From Streptomyces atroolivaceus (GTDB lineage Bacteria; Actinomycetota; Actinomycetes; Streptomycetales; Streptomycetaceae), in assembly GCF_000717025.1 (NCBI RefSeq), contig NZ_JNXG01000012.1:1-64000 (forward strand): a stretch of DNA of 64,000 bases. Direction: 5' to 3'. A model generated the notes under the pieces. The model ran no database searches, was not told where the DNA came from, and worked only from the letters and a program-made list of their open reading frames with translations. Positions within the stretch are counted from its first letter, which is position 1, and each line of letters starts with the position of its first letter. Position numbers and translations under genes: made by a program. Shown here one piece after another: positions 36,359-44,363 of the stretch.

Positions 36359-37318
36359 CTACTTGGGGGCTCCGACGAGTTTCGCGTCGGGCGACACTGC
36401 GTACCATGTGCCGCCGACACCCTGCCCGTTGGTGTCACCCGGCTCCGCGTCACCCGAGAAGGTGTAGAGGGGCCAGCAGTCGAGCGACTGCTGCTGGATG
36501 CCGTCCGGACGGTCGAAGGTGGCATACCCCTTCGTGGTGACACCTTCGACGTCGTTCTTCGGCACGGGACCGACGACCGGCCATTTCTCGAGGCAGTCGC
36601 CCGTGCACGCGGACTTCATCGGCCAGGCCGAGTCCTTCTTGAAGCGGTAGACCGTCATGCCACGCCGGTCGACGACGATGTCTCCGAGTTCCGGATCCTT
36701 ACGGACAGAGAGTCCGGCGAGTCCGGCCTCCGGCCCACCGACGGGCCCGTCCGCGTTCACCGCCGCCTTCTTTCCGTCCGGAGCGGCGGCGAACCACGTC
36801 CCTCCGACCCCCTGCCCGTTGGCGTCACCGGGCCCGGTGTCCTCGGCATAGCGGTACATCGGCCAGCCCGCCACGGTCAGCTGCTTGGTTCCGTCGGTCC
36901 TCGTGACCTCACCGATCAGTGACGCGTCGGCCCCGGCGGCGGCCTTGGCGTTCTGCGCGGGCACCGCAGGCCATGCCTTCGCACAGTCGCCCTCGCAATT
37001 CGACGCGGGCGGTTCCGCGGTGTCCTTGTCGAACCGGTAGAGCGTGAAGCCCTCGCTGTCGGTCAGCACCTTGCCCAGCTTCTTGCTGTCCCACACGGCG
37101 AGCTGTCCGGCCCCCTTCGGCGCCTCACCTGCGGCCGCGTCGGAGCCGTAGCCACTGCCCGAGCCGTAACCGCCCTCGGCCGGCTGCTGTGCGGGAGCCG
37201 CGTTTCCCACGGCCTGGCCGTTGGGGGACACGGTGCCCTTCTCCTGACCGCACGCCGTCGTCAGCGCCAACAGGGCCACCGCCGTCACCGTGAGCGAGGC
37301 GTTCCGCCAGGTATTCAT
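36359..37318 (-). CDS. Secreted lipoprotein with PF03640 repeats
   Basis: Lipoprotein of 319 residues. The signal ends with lipobox LALTTAC, so Cys22 or nearby is acylated and the protein is held on the outer face of the membrane. After a Gly/Ser-rich linker come two homologous halves, each with the pattern YRFDKD or YRFKKD, C-x-G-x-C near KAWP or EKWP, then WPMYRY or WPLYTF, PGD, NGQGVGGTWF/Y. These are the COG4315/PF03640 repeats of unknown function, often linked to envelope redox. Each half has a CEGDC or CTGDC pair. GGGAG precedes the ATG. Confidence 0.85.
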   Translation of the reverse strand: MNTWRNASLTVTAVALLALTTACGQEKGTVSPNGQAVGNAAPAQQPAEGGYGSGSGYGSDAAAGEAPKGAGQLAVWDSKKLGKVLTDSEGFTLYRFDKDTAEPPASNCEGDCAKAWPAVPAQNAKAAAGADASLIGEVTRTDGTKQLTVAGWPMYRYAEDTGPGDANGQGVGGTWFAAAPDGKKAAVNADGPVGGPEAGLAGLSVRKDPELGDIVVDRRGMTVYRFKKDSAWPMKSACTGDCLEKWPVVGPVPKNDVEGVTTKGYATFDRPDGIQQQSLDCWPLYTFSGDAEPGDTNGQGVGGTWYAVSPDAKLVGAPK

Positions 37319-37511
37319 GTCGACTCCCGTTGTCCTTCTGCCGTCCGGGACGCGAGTGCGCGTCTTTCGTGGCCCTAGGTACGGCCGGCCCGGGGCCCGG
37401 TGTTCAACAGCGCCCGAAAAAGTTTCGACGGGCGCAAACGCGAATCGCCGAATGTCCGCTCCATCGGGCGAATCAAGTCCAAGCTCCGCGTGTCCGACGG
37501 CTGCGGGGACC

Positions 37512-38042
37512 ATGCTCCCCGCCGTGTACGGATCACGCATATGGCGGCTGACCGCCGCCACCCTGCTTCTGCTGCTCGCCGTGCCGCTGCCTGCGGCCGG
37601 TGACGACTGCGCGGTCGCCTCCATCGGGCAGGGGGGCGGCGGCTCGTCCGTCGCCGTGGCAGGCGAAGGGAGGTGCGGGGCGGTCATCACCGAACCCGAA
37701 CCCGAACCCGAACCCGAGCCCGAACCTGCGCCACCGCCACCGCCGCCTCCACCTCCACCGCCTCCACCGCCCCCGCCGCCACCACCGCCGCCTCCGCCAC
37801 CCCCTCCTCCCCCACCTCCACCGCCTGCCCCCGCACCACCGGAACCGGAACCGGAACCCGCGCCACTACCGCCCACCGTGGGCCCCACGCCACCCGCCCC
37901 GTCGACCGTCGCCCTTCCCACTTACAGGAAACCGCCCCGCAAGACAGCCCGGACCGGGCCGTCACTGGTCTCGCTCACCCTCGTGATCACCGCACCCGCG
38001 GTTTTCGCCGTGGCTGTGCTGCGGCCCCGCTCGTCCCGCTGA
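37512..38042 (+). CDS. Exported protein with an EP repeat, 32 consecutive prolines and a C-terminal membrane span
   Basis: About 176 residues. A signal peptide (LTAATLLLLLAVPLPAAG) is followed by a short Gly/Ser region with two Cys, six Glu-Pro pairs, an uninterrupted run of 32 prolines (37731-37826), further Glu-Pro pairs, and a C-terminal hydrophobic span (SLVSLTLVITAPAVFAVAVL) with an arginine tail. The run would form a rigid polyproline-II rod of roughly 10 nm, enough to cross much of the wall. The prolines use all four codons, so the run is not a simple DNA repeat. Divergent from the PF03640 lipoprotein. No family recognised. Confidence 0.65.
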   Translation: MLPAVYGSRIWRLTAATLLLLLAVPLPAAGDDCAVASIGQGGGGSSVAVAGEGRCGAVITEPEPEPEPEPEPAPPPPPPPPPPPPPPPPPPPPPPPPPPPPPPPPAPAPPEPEPEPAPLPPTVGPTPPAPSTVALPTYRKPPRKTARTGPSLVSLTLVITAPAVFAVAVLRPRSSR

Positions 38043-38059
38043 CCGAAGAAGGGGTACCC

Positions 38060-38827
38060 ATGTCGGAATGGCTTGTTCTGACCATTGCGATGGCGTCGGC
38101 ATGTGCTGTCGTCCTGACCATCGCCGTTCTCAGCAACCGCCGCCTCGCCGATGACGACGATCCGTCCGAGACGCCCGACGTCATCGAGTACATGACGATG
38201 ATGATCGGCGTGGTCTACGCGATCGTGCTCGGCCTGGCCATCGCGGGCGTCTGGGAGGGCCGTAGCGCCGCCCAGGAATCGGTACGCCTGGAGGCACAGG
38301 CACTGCACGAGGTGAGCGCGCGGTCGGCCGTCTACCCGGCCGAGGTCCGCGACCGCATCCGCACCGACGTCGAGGCCTACGTGGCTCATGTCATCGGCGA
38401 CGAATGGAGGTCGATGACGGACCACGGGAGCCTCACCGAGGAGGGCACCAGACTCCTCGACCGCGTCCGGGCCGACGTGACGGAGTACAAGCCACGGACG
38501 GACCACGAAGGGCAGGCGTACCAGCCGCTGGTGGACCAGGTGGCCGCCGTCGACGACGCGCGGGGGGCCCGGGGGCAGAACGCGGGCGCGACCATGCCGG
38601 GAGTGGTCTGGTTCGGCCTGATCACCGGGGCCGTGGTCACCGTCGGGCTGATCTTCACGCTGCAGATCCGGAGAACGTTCCGTGAACTGCTGCTGGCCGG
38701 TCTTTTCAGCGTGCTGATCGCGTTCCTGCTGTTCCTCATCTGGGATTTCGACGCACCCTTCGGCCGGGGTATCTCGGCGACCACGGCTCCCTTCGTCGAC
38801 CTGTTCCCTCACGCCGCGGAGCGGTAG
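38060..38827 (+). CDS. DUF4239 membrane protein
   Basis: Integral membrane protein of 255 residues of the bestrophin-like DUF4239 family: two N-terminal spans (LVLTIAMASACAVVLTIAVL and MIGVVYAIVLGLAIAGVW), the conserved AQESVRLEAQALHEV helix, a soluble middle, and two C-terminal spans. Function of the family is not established. AAGGGG lies before the ATG. It starts 17 bases after the polyproline protein, so they probably form one transcript. Confidence 0.8.
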   Translation: MSEWLVLTIAMASACAVVLTIAVLSNRRLADDDDPSETPDVIEYMTMMIGVVYAIVLGLAIAGVWEGRSAAQESVRLEAQALHEVSARSAVYPAEVRDRIRTDVEAYVAHVIGDEWRSMTDHGSLTEEGTRLLDRVRADVTEYKPRTDHEGQAYQPLVDQVAAVDDARGARGQNAGATMPGVVWFGLITGAVVTVGLIFTLQIRRTFRELLLAGLFSVLIAFLLFLIWDFDAPFGRGISATTAPFVDLFPHAAER

Positions 38828-39017
38828 GAGCGCGCCCGCCCGACGCTTGCTCCCCCGGCTGCGCCCCCTGCCGGTCGGGGGACAAGACTGCCCCATTCGC
38901 CTGACACCGATCGCGGGTGATATGCGGTACTTCTAGCGTTTCGGGCATCGAGGGGCAGGTCTCCTGTCTCGCGGAAACCCGTTCCGCGGCTGCTCCTCGG
39001 GACCCGGAGGATTCACC

Positions 39018-39566
39018 ATGCGCGCGATACGTGTCGCACCCGTCGCCCTGCTGGGCGCCGCCGCCTGCCTATGGACGGCACCGGCCGCATCGGCCGATGT
39101 CTTCAACGGCGGCACGTCCACATCGTTCACCCCGACCATCACTCCGTCGACGGTCGCGCCGGGGGGCCGGGTCACTCTCGGCGCCATGGGGTGCACCAGT
39201 GACGCGACCGCGTTCTCGGGCGTGTTCGACACCACCACCATCCCGAGCGGAAGGTCGGCCACGGCCACGGTCGACCGCGACGCGAGGCGGGGCGCGGTCT
39301 ACGAGGTGACCTTCCGCTGCGGCACCACCACGCGGTCGGCCGACCTGACCATCACGAGCGCTGCCACCAGCTCCCCCACGACCACTCCCACCACGGCCCC
39401 CACAACCAGCTCCACCGCCACTCCCAGTGGCGTCCTGGGCGGCCTCGGCGGCAGCGTCGACACGATGGACCCCGCGGAGATCGCGGCCGGTTCCGCACTC
39501 GTGGCGGCCGCTTCGGCCGGCGCCTTCTATGTTCTGCGCAAGCGTCGCACCAGCCGTCAGCACTGA
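39018..39566 (+). CDS. Secreted surface protein with GGLGGS-span-basic C-terminal signal
   Basis: Protein of 182 residues. A signal peptide ends at APAASA. A small beta-rich domain (about 30-118, TPTITPSTVAPGGRVTLG, two Cys) is followed by a Thr/Ser/Pro-rich stalk and then a C-terminal GGLGGS, a hydrophobic span (AAGSALVAAASAGAFYVL) and RKRR. This is the layout of a sortase substrate but without LPXTG. The protein encoded convergently at 39666-40385 has the same parts in the same order, and a class F sortase gene lies about 1.1 kb away. GGAGG precedes the ATG, and a TAGCGT promoter element lies about 80 bases upstream. Confidence 0.75.
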   Translation: MRAIRVAPVALLGAAACLWTAPAASADVFNGGTSTSFTPTITPSTVAPGGRVTLGAMGCTSDATAFSGVFDTTTIPSGRSATATVDRDARRGAVYEVTFRCGTTTRSADLTITSAATSSPTTTPTTAPTTSSTATPSGVLGGLGGSVDTMDPAEIAAGSALVAAASAGAFYVLRKRRTSRQH

Positions 39567-39597
39567 CGGCCGGGCACCGCGTACAAGCGCACGACAG

Positions 39598-39631
39598 TCG
39601 CCCCGGGTCCTGATCGCAGGACTCGGGGCGA
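39598..39631. terminator. Bidirectional terminator between convergent surface-protein genes
   Basis: A 15-bp stem with one G-U pair (39598-39612 with 39617-39631) and loop ATCG lies in the 100-base gap between the two convergent stops. Confidence 0.75.
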
Positions 39632-39665
39632 CGGGCGTATCGGGCCGGGCGGGAGGTTCGACGCG

Positions 39666-40385
39666 TCAGACCGCCGCATTGCTCATCCGGCGACGGACGA
39701 CGAAGACGGCGCCGCCGACGGCAGCCGCCGCGGCAAGACCGCCGCCGACCTGCATCTCGACCGAGCTGGGGCCCATCGAGCCGCCGAGGCCGCCCTGCGC
39801 GCCCCGCGACGGCAGCACGGTGAAGCGCGCGGTCGCCACCCGGTCGCCGTTGCCGCCCTGGCCGCCGTTGCCGCCCTGGCCGCCGTTGCCGCCCTGGCCG
39901 CCGTTGCCACCCTGGCCGCCGTTGCCACCCTGGCCGCCGTTGCCGCCCTGGCCGCCGTTGCCACCATCAGCACCCTGACCGCGGTCACCTCCGTTGCCGC
40001 CCTGGCCGCCGTTGCCGCCGTGGCCGTTGTCACCTCCGTTGCCGCCGCCGAAGTTGTTGTTGCTGTCGTTGCACCTCACGGACAGGCTGTACTGGCCTGG
40101 CGTCGCGTTGTCCCGGATGCGCGCCGTGGCGTAGCCGACCCGGCCCGGCGAGAGGTTCACCGTCGGGAACGCGTTCGACCACACCCTGCCGCCGGACCGG
40201 CCGCAGCCCTCCGCGCTGACCTGCATCGTGGCGCCCTGGTGGACCGAGGACGGATTGACGGTGACATTGGTCGGAAAGTTGCTCGGGGTGCTGCCCGGGC
40301 CGCCACCGGCGGCGGCCAGCGGGGCGGCGAGCCCGACCGCGGCGAATGCGGTCGCGGTCACCGCGAGAGCGCGTGAAGCACGCAT
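39666..40385 (-). CDS. Secreted Gly/Asn/Gln-rich surface protein, GGLGGS-type C-terminus
   Basis: Protein of 239 residues, a partner or paralogue of the one encoded at 39018. Signal peptide to about residue 26; a beta domain with NVTVNPSSVHQGATMQVSAE and two Cys (compare TPTITPSTVAPGG in the other); a long low-complexity stalk built of GGNGGQ repeats; then TARFTVLPSRG, GGLGGS, a hydrophobic span (GGGLAAAAAVGGAVFVV) and RRR. GGAGG lies before the ATG at 40385. The glycine-rich stalk is probably an extended, flexible spacer that holds the domain away from the membrane or wall. Confidence 0.75.
   Translation of the reverse strand: MRASRALAVTATAFAAVGLAAPLAAAGGGPGSTPSNFPTNVTVNPSSVHQGATMQVSAEGCGRSGGRVWSNAFPTVNLSPGRVGYATARIRDNATPGQYSLSVRCNDSNNNFGGGNGGDNGHGGNGGQGGNGGDRGQGADGGNGGQGGNGGQGGNGGQGGNGGQGGNGGQGGNGGQGGNGDRVATARFTVLPSRGAQGGLGGSMGPSSVEMQVGGGLAAAAAVGGAVFVVRRRMSNAAV
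39847..39954 (-). repeat. 18-bp tandem repeat encoding GGNGGQ
   Basis: Six consecutive 18-base units with only synonymous differences (a G/A change in some units), flanked by diverged copies on both sides. It lies in frame inside the surface protein gene. Copy number is likely to vary between strains by slippage or recombination without shifting the frame. Confidence 0.85.
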
Positions 40386-40709
40386 CTTCGAACCTCCAGC
40401 GGGAAGCGCCCCGGAGTCACGTCCTCCGGGATCTGTCGACACATACGCATCCCATGACGAACCCTCACCAAATACCTCACATGTCGCACTTCGGCACTGC
40501 TCCACCCCGGTGAGCCGACACGCCGCGGCCGGCCTCAGAAACCTGACGGAGCCGCAGGTCACGAACCGTCAGAATTTTTATCCGCTGATTACTCCGAAGA
40601 GCAGGGGCGTGACGCCGGCGCCCGGTCGGCCGCCACCCGTTCGCCCTTCCCTGATCGCCGACTTGCGGACCCGCGCCTAGCGTGGCGGTGTCGCGACGAA
40701 GGGAGAACC

Positions 40710-41372
40710 ATGGGCCGGGACCAGTGGGGCACCGAGCGGAGCAGACGCACACCGTGGGGCGCGATCGCCCTGGTGATGCTGACCGGACTCGCTCTGATGC
40801 GCAACGGCGCGGAGACGTCCCCCGGTCCGCCGCAGCCCGCCGCCGCGGCATCGGTCACAGGCCCCCGGGACGCCGCGCTTTCCGTACCGGCCGACGGCGA
40901 GCCCGTACAGCCACTCGCGTACGCCCCCGCCGCACGCATCCGAATTCCTTCGATCCAGGTCGACGCGCCTGTCGTCGATGTGAATCTGGACCCGGCCGGC
41001 TGGATCGAGGCCCCGCCCGCCCAGGACCCGAACCTCGCCGGCTGGTACCAGAACGGCATCGCGCCGGGTCAGCGCGGCACCGCCGTGATGGTCGGCCACG
41101 TGGACAACCTCGCGGGCCCGGCGGTCTTCTACGGACTGGGCTCCCTCAGCAAGGGCCAGCAGGTCGAGGTGGACCGCTACGACAACCGGGTCGCGGTGTT
41201 CGAGATCTACGGCGTCGAAGTCTTCTCCAAGAACGACTTCCCCGGAGCCCGGGTGTACGGCGACACCGGGTATGCCGAACTCCGGGTCATCACCTGCGGC
41301 GGAGGCTATTCGAAGGCCGACGGGTACGACGGGAACGTGGTGGTCTTCGCGCGGCTGATCGAGACGCGATAG
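40710..41372 (+). CDS. Class F sortase
   Basis: Membrane-anchored transpeptidase of 220 residues. An N-terminal span (GAIALVMLTGLALM), a Pro/Ala-rich linker, and a sortase barrel from about residue 75 (RIRIPSIQVDAPVV). Catalytic residues are all visible: H130 in MVGHVDN, C196 in VITCGG and R215 in VVFARL. Class F sortases are the accessory sortases of Actinobacteria and attach surface proteins to the wall. GGGAG precedes the ATG, and a TAGCGT -10 element lies about 30 bases upstream. The neighbouring proteins with GGLGGS-span-basic tails are its likely substrates. Confidence 0.88.
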   Translation: MGRDQWGTERSRRTPWGAIALVMLTGLALMRNGAETSPGPPQPAAAASVTGPRDAALSVPADGEPVQPLAYAPAARIRIPSIQVDAPVVDVNLDPAGWIEAPPAQDPNLAGWYQNGIAPGQRGTAVMVGHVDNLAGPAVFYGLGSLSKGQQVEVDRYDNRVAVFEIYGVEVFSKNDFPGARVYGDTGYAELRVITCGGGYSKADGYDGNVVVFARLIETR

Positions 41373-41401
41373 CCAGGAACCGACAGCCTGCGCGCGCGTC
41401 C

Positions 41402-42247
41402 TCAGCTGCGGTACGGGACGGTCGGCCGGTATCCCCTCCCGATGAGCCCGGGCAGGTACCGACGAAGGGCCGCAACGCTCTGGGACCTGTTCCCGCCGGC
41501 GTCGTGCGACAGCACCACGGCGCCGGGTGCCGCACCGTTCTCGACCCGGCGGACGATGGTGTCGGTGCCCGGCGAGGTCCAGTCCAGCGTGTCGACGGTC
41601 CAGGCCATGGGTTCCATGCCCAGCGAGGCGCCGATCTCGAAGGAATTGCGGTTCCAGGCTCCGTACGGGGCCCGGTACCAGAGCGGCGGGGCCCCGAGCG
41701 TCTTCTCGATCACCTCGCTGGTGCGGCCCAGTTCGTCGCGGATCGCGCCTCGGGAGAGCCCCGGGATCAGGGGGTGCGACCAGGAGTGGTTGCCGACCGG
41801 ATGCCCGTCGTCGGCCATCTCGCGCAGCAGGTCAGGGTGCTCGGCCGCCATCTCGCCGCAGACGAAGAACATCGCGCGGGCGCCGTATCTGCGCAGCGTG
41901 GCCAGGATGTCCGGGGTGTACCGCGGGTCGGGCCCGTCGTCGAAGGTGAGCACCAGGGCGTCGTCGCCCAGTTCGGGCAGTTCCTCGAACGGCCGGGTAC
42001 GGACGGGCGGCGCGGCGGGCCGGAAGCGGGGCGGTGTGGTGGAGGTCATCGGGCGCAGCCGGTAGGCCCCGGGTCTCGCCCGGGCCTCCGCCGGGGGCCC
42101 CGCGGCCGGAGCCGGTGGCTCGCCGCCCGGCCGGGCAGGGGTCCCGGCCGGATCGGCCGAAACCAGGTGCACCACCGTGGCGGCCCCCAGCGCGAGGGCG
42201 AGGCGCAGCACGGTGCGCCGTTCCGCTGCAATCTGATCATGCTTCAT
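41402..42247 (-). CDS. Secreted polysaccharide deacetylase (NodB/CE4 family)
   Basis: Protein of 281 residues. A basic N-terminus with an RR pair and a hydrophobic stretch (RTVLRLALALGAATVV) suggests export. After a Pro-rich linker comes the CE4 domain: motif 1 LTFDDGPD (general base Asp and metal Asp), motif 2 HSWSHP (metal His pair), motif 3 RAPYGAWN, and the late AWTVDTLDW and VLSHD. It removes acetyl groups from peptidoglycan or another cell-surface sugar polymer. Convergent with the sortase gene, 29 bases apart. Confidence 0.87.
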   Translation of the reverse strand: MKHDQIAAERRTVLRLALALGAATVVHLVSADPAGTPARPGGEPPAPAAGPPAEARARPGAYRLRPMTSTTPPRFRPAAPPVRTRPFEELPELGDDALVLTFDDGPDPRYTPDILATLRRYGARAMFFVCGEMAAEHPDLLREMADDGHPVGNHSWSHPLIPGLSRGAIRDELGRTSEVIEKTLGAPPLWYRAPYGAWNRNSFEIGASLGMEPMAWTVDTLDWTSPGTDTIVRRVENGAAPGAVVLSHDAGGNRSQSVAALRRYLPGLIGRGYRPTVPYRS

Positions 42248-42407
42248 GACCAACTGCTCGCACGGACTTACGCCCGTGCCCGCCGCCGACACCGGACACG
42301 GGGTGTTTTGCACCCGATGGATGGAGCCTCGGGGTACCGCGCGGGGATGTCCCGGTCCCGGGGAGGTCCCCGGGGCGCCGCCGGCGGGAGCAGCTACCCT
42401 CAGGGCC

Positions 42408-42869
42408 GTGACAGAGCAGCGACACGACCGGTTCGAGCGCGGCACGGACGGCCCCAAGGTGATCGTCGCGGGCATCGACGGATCCGAGTCCTCGATGCGG
42501 GCCGCGGCGTATGCGGCGGGCCTCGCCCGCCGGCAGAACGCGATGCTCGCCCTCGTCTACGTCCAGCCGCTGATGACCGCGGGCGCCGCCCTCGGTGCGC
42601 CGGTCGCGGACACGACCGAGGAGGTCGCCGAGGGGCTGGTGCACGAGATCAGGACGGCGGCGGAACGGCTCAAGGACATATGGAACGTCCGGTGGGAGTT
42701 CCACACCTTCCGCGGCGACCCGTACAACGGACTCGTGACGGCGGCCGACGACCTGAAGGCGGACGCCGTGGTCGTCGGGGCGTCGGAGTCCGCCGGGCAC
42801 CGCTTCATCGGCTCGGTGGCGGTCCGGCTCGTGAAGGCCGGGCGCTGGCCGGTCACCGTCGTACCGTGA
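42408..42869 (+). CDS. Universal stress protein (UspA family)
   Basis: Single-domain USP of 153 residues. VIVAGIDGSESSMRAA is the N-terminal strand and nucleotide loop, ADAVVVGASESAGHRFIGSV contains a G-x(2,3)-G-x8-G(S)-type ATP motif in modified form, and the protein ends VTVVP. The GTG start at 42408 lies seven bases after TACCCT (42395-42400) with no Shine-Dalgarno, so the mRNA is probably leaderless. Convergent with the CapA-type gene. Confidence 0.85.
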   Translation: MTEQRHDRFERGTDGPKVIVAGIDGSESSMRAAAYAAGLARRQNAMLALVYVQPLMTAGAALGAPVADTTEEVAEGLVHEIRTAAERLKDIWNVRWEFHTFRGDPYNGLVTAADDLKADAVVVGASESAGHRFIGSVAVRLVKAGRWPVTVVP

Positions 42870-42890
42870 CGCGACGGCCGTCGCCGGGCG

Positions 42891-44105
42891 TCACTTCCCG
42901 GCGACGAGACCGTCCTGGGCCGCGCCACGGCTGAGGACGACGCCCTGGATGCGGTCGCGGATCTCCCGCAGACGGCCCCGGGCCGGAGCGGACGCCCCGT
43001 GGTCCAGGCCGACGACGCGCCCCGCCTCCGGGTCGAACCACTGCGGGATGAACTCGGCCTTCCTGACGGCCCATCGCTGACCGGGCTTCGCCGGCGGCCC
43101 GAAGGTGAAGCGGCCCATCGAGCTCTCGTTGGCGCGCGGGTCCTGGACCCCCTCGTGGTTGACCATGGCCCCGGCTACCTGGTCCCCCATGCCGTACACG
43201 ATCCAGGTTCCGTTGACCTTCTCGTACGCCTGCGGGACATGGGCGTGGGTGCCGAGGATGAGGTCGATGTCGGGGCGCCCACCGCTGGCGGAGGCCGTGA
43301 GTTCGCGGCCCAGCCCGAGCTGGACGTCGTCGGGGGTTTCCTGCCACTCGGTGCCCCAGTGCAGGGAGACGACGACCACGTCGGCGCCCGTCCTGCGGGC
43401 CGCCCGGGCGTCCGCGACGATCCGGTCCTTCTCGATCAGGTTGACGGCCCAGGGCTGCCCGGCGGGCAGGGGGATGTCGTTGGTGCCGTAGGTGTAGGCG
43501 AGGTGGGCGACCTTTGCCGCGTTCTTGCCCTTGCCGGCCGTGAGCAGGGCCGGGCGGGACGCCTCGTCGGCCGAGCGTGCGGACCCGGCGTGGGCGACTC
43601 CCGCACGGTCCAGGGCGTCGAGTGTGCGTCCCACTCCCTGGGCTCCGTCGTCCAGGGTGTGGTTGGAGGCGGTGGAGCAGGAGTCGAAACCGGTGGCGCG
43701 CAACGCGGTCGCCACCTCGGGCGGCGACTTGAAGGACGGATAGCCGGTGTAGGGGCCGCCGTTCTGGCCGTACACCGTCTCCATGTGGCAGATGGCCAGA
43801 TCCGCACCGGTCACCGTGGCAGCGGCGCCCTTGAGCATCGGGCGGAAGTCGTAGCCTCTGCCTCCCGCGTCGGCGGCAGCCCTGTCGATGATCGAGGAGT
43901 GAGGCAGGATGTCGCCCGAGGCCAGCAGCGTGAAGGTCCGCGAGCCCTCCGCGCCTTCGGCGCCGGCTCCGCTCACACCCCGCTCGGCGGAGAGGTGCCG
44001 CCCGGCGAATCCGGGGGGCGGCGACTGCTGGCCGGTACAGGCTGTTGCGGTGGCGAGCAGACCGGCGACGGCGACGGCCGCGCCCTGTCGGATGCGCTTC
44101 GTCAT
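42891..44105 (-). CDS. CapA-family metallophosphatase-like lipoprotein
   Basis: Protein of 404 residues of the PGA_cap (CapA) family. Lipobox ATATAC places acylated Cys near residue 23. The core has LLASGDILPHSS, ICHMETVYG, STASNHTLDDG, VVSLHWGTEWQ and LGTHAHVPQAYE, the metal-binding motifs of this calcineurin-like group. The family includes poly-gamma-glutamate capsule proteins, but no capB or capC is nearby, so a capsule role is unproved. The ATG at 44105 has GGGAG upstream; an in-frame ATG at 44159 would begin inside the AT-rich control region. An inverted repeat lies 36-53 bases upstream. Confidence 0.85.
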   Translation of the reverse strand: MTKRIRQGAAVAVAGLLATATACTGQQSPPPGFAGRHLSAERGVSGAGAEGAEGSRTFTLLASGDILPHSSIIDRAAADAGGRGYDFRPMLKGAAATVTGADLAICHMETVYGQNGGPYTGYPSFKSPPEVATALRATGFDSCSTASNHTLDDGAQGVGRTLDALDRAGVAHAGSARSADEASRPALLTAGKGKNAAKVAHLAYTYGTNDIPLPAGQPWAVNLIEKDRIVADARAARRTGADVVVVSLHWGTEWQETPDDVQLGLGRELTASASGGRPDIDLILGTHAHVPQAYEKVNGTWIVYGMGDQVAGAMVNHEGVQDPRANESSMGRFTFGPPAKPGQRWAVRKAEFIPQWFDPEAGRVVGLDHGASAPARGRLREIRDRIQGVVLSRGAAQDGLVAGK

Positions 44106-44140
44106 CTGCGCGACTCCCAGTTCGGATGATTTCGGCCATC

Positions 44141-44158
44141 TGAATACACATATATTCA
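44141..44158. promoter_or_regulatory. Inverted repeat TGAATA-N6-TATTCA
   Basis: Perfect 6-bp arms around CACATA in an unusually AT-rich patch, 36-53 bases upstream of the CapA-type gene and about 206 bases upstream of the divergent sigma-factor gene. Position and symmetry suggest an operator or promoter element for the lipoprotein gene. The arrangement TGAA...TTCA loosely recalls Fur/Zur-type boxes. Confidence 0.4.
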
Positions 44159-44363
44159 TACCGGTGAGTCAAGGGCAAAGACCCCCAAGTACCTGAATCG
44201 GCCGTATCGCCGCCTGCCGACCGTTCACCGCACCACTCGCCGCTCCGTGCGACCGCTCGGCGCACGCCTCGGTGCACCGCCTGTTCCCGCGTGCCCCGAT
44301 GCGTTCGTATACGCCAGGCGGGAGCGAGGCATCTGGGGCCTCTTCAGGGAAAGGACGTTCACG

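Noticed and set aside
37690..37830. CCN/GAA repeats as a DNA microsatellite
   Set aside because: The proline codons are mixed without a fixed period, and the run lies in frame in an exported protein, so it is a coding feature.
39847..40038. Regular short repeats as a possible CRISPR array
   Set aside because: Units are contiguous 18-mers without spacers and translate in frame to GGNGGQ inside a secreted protein.
42891..44105. Capsule (poly-gamma-glutamate) biosynthesis locus
   Set aside because: Only the CapA-type gene is present; no ligase (CapB) or CapC partner is nearby, so a capsule claim is not supported.
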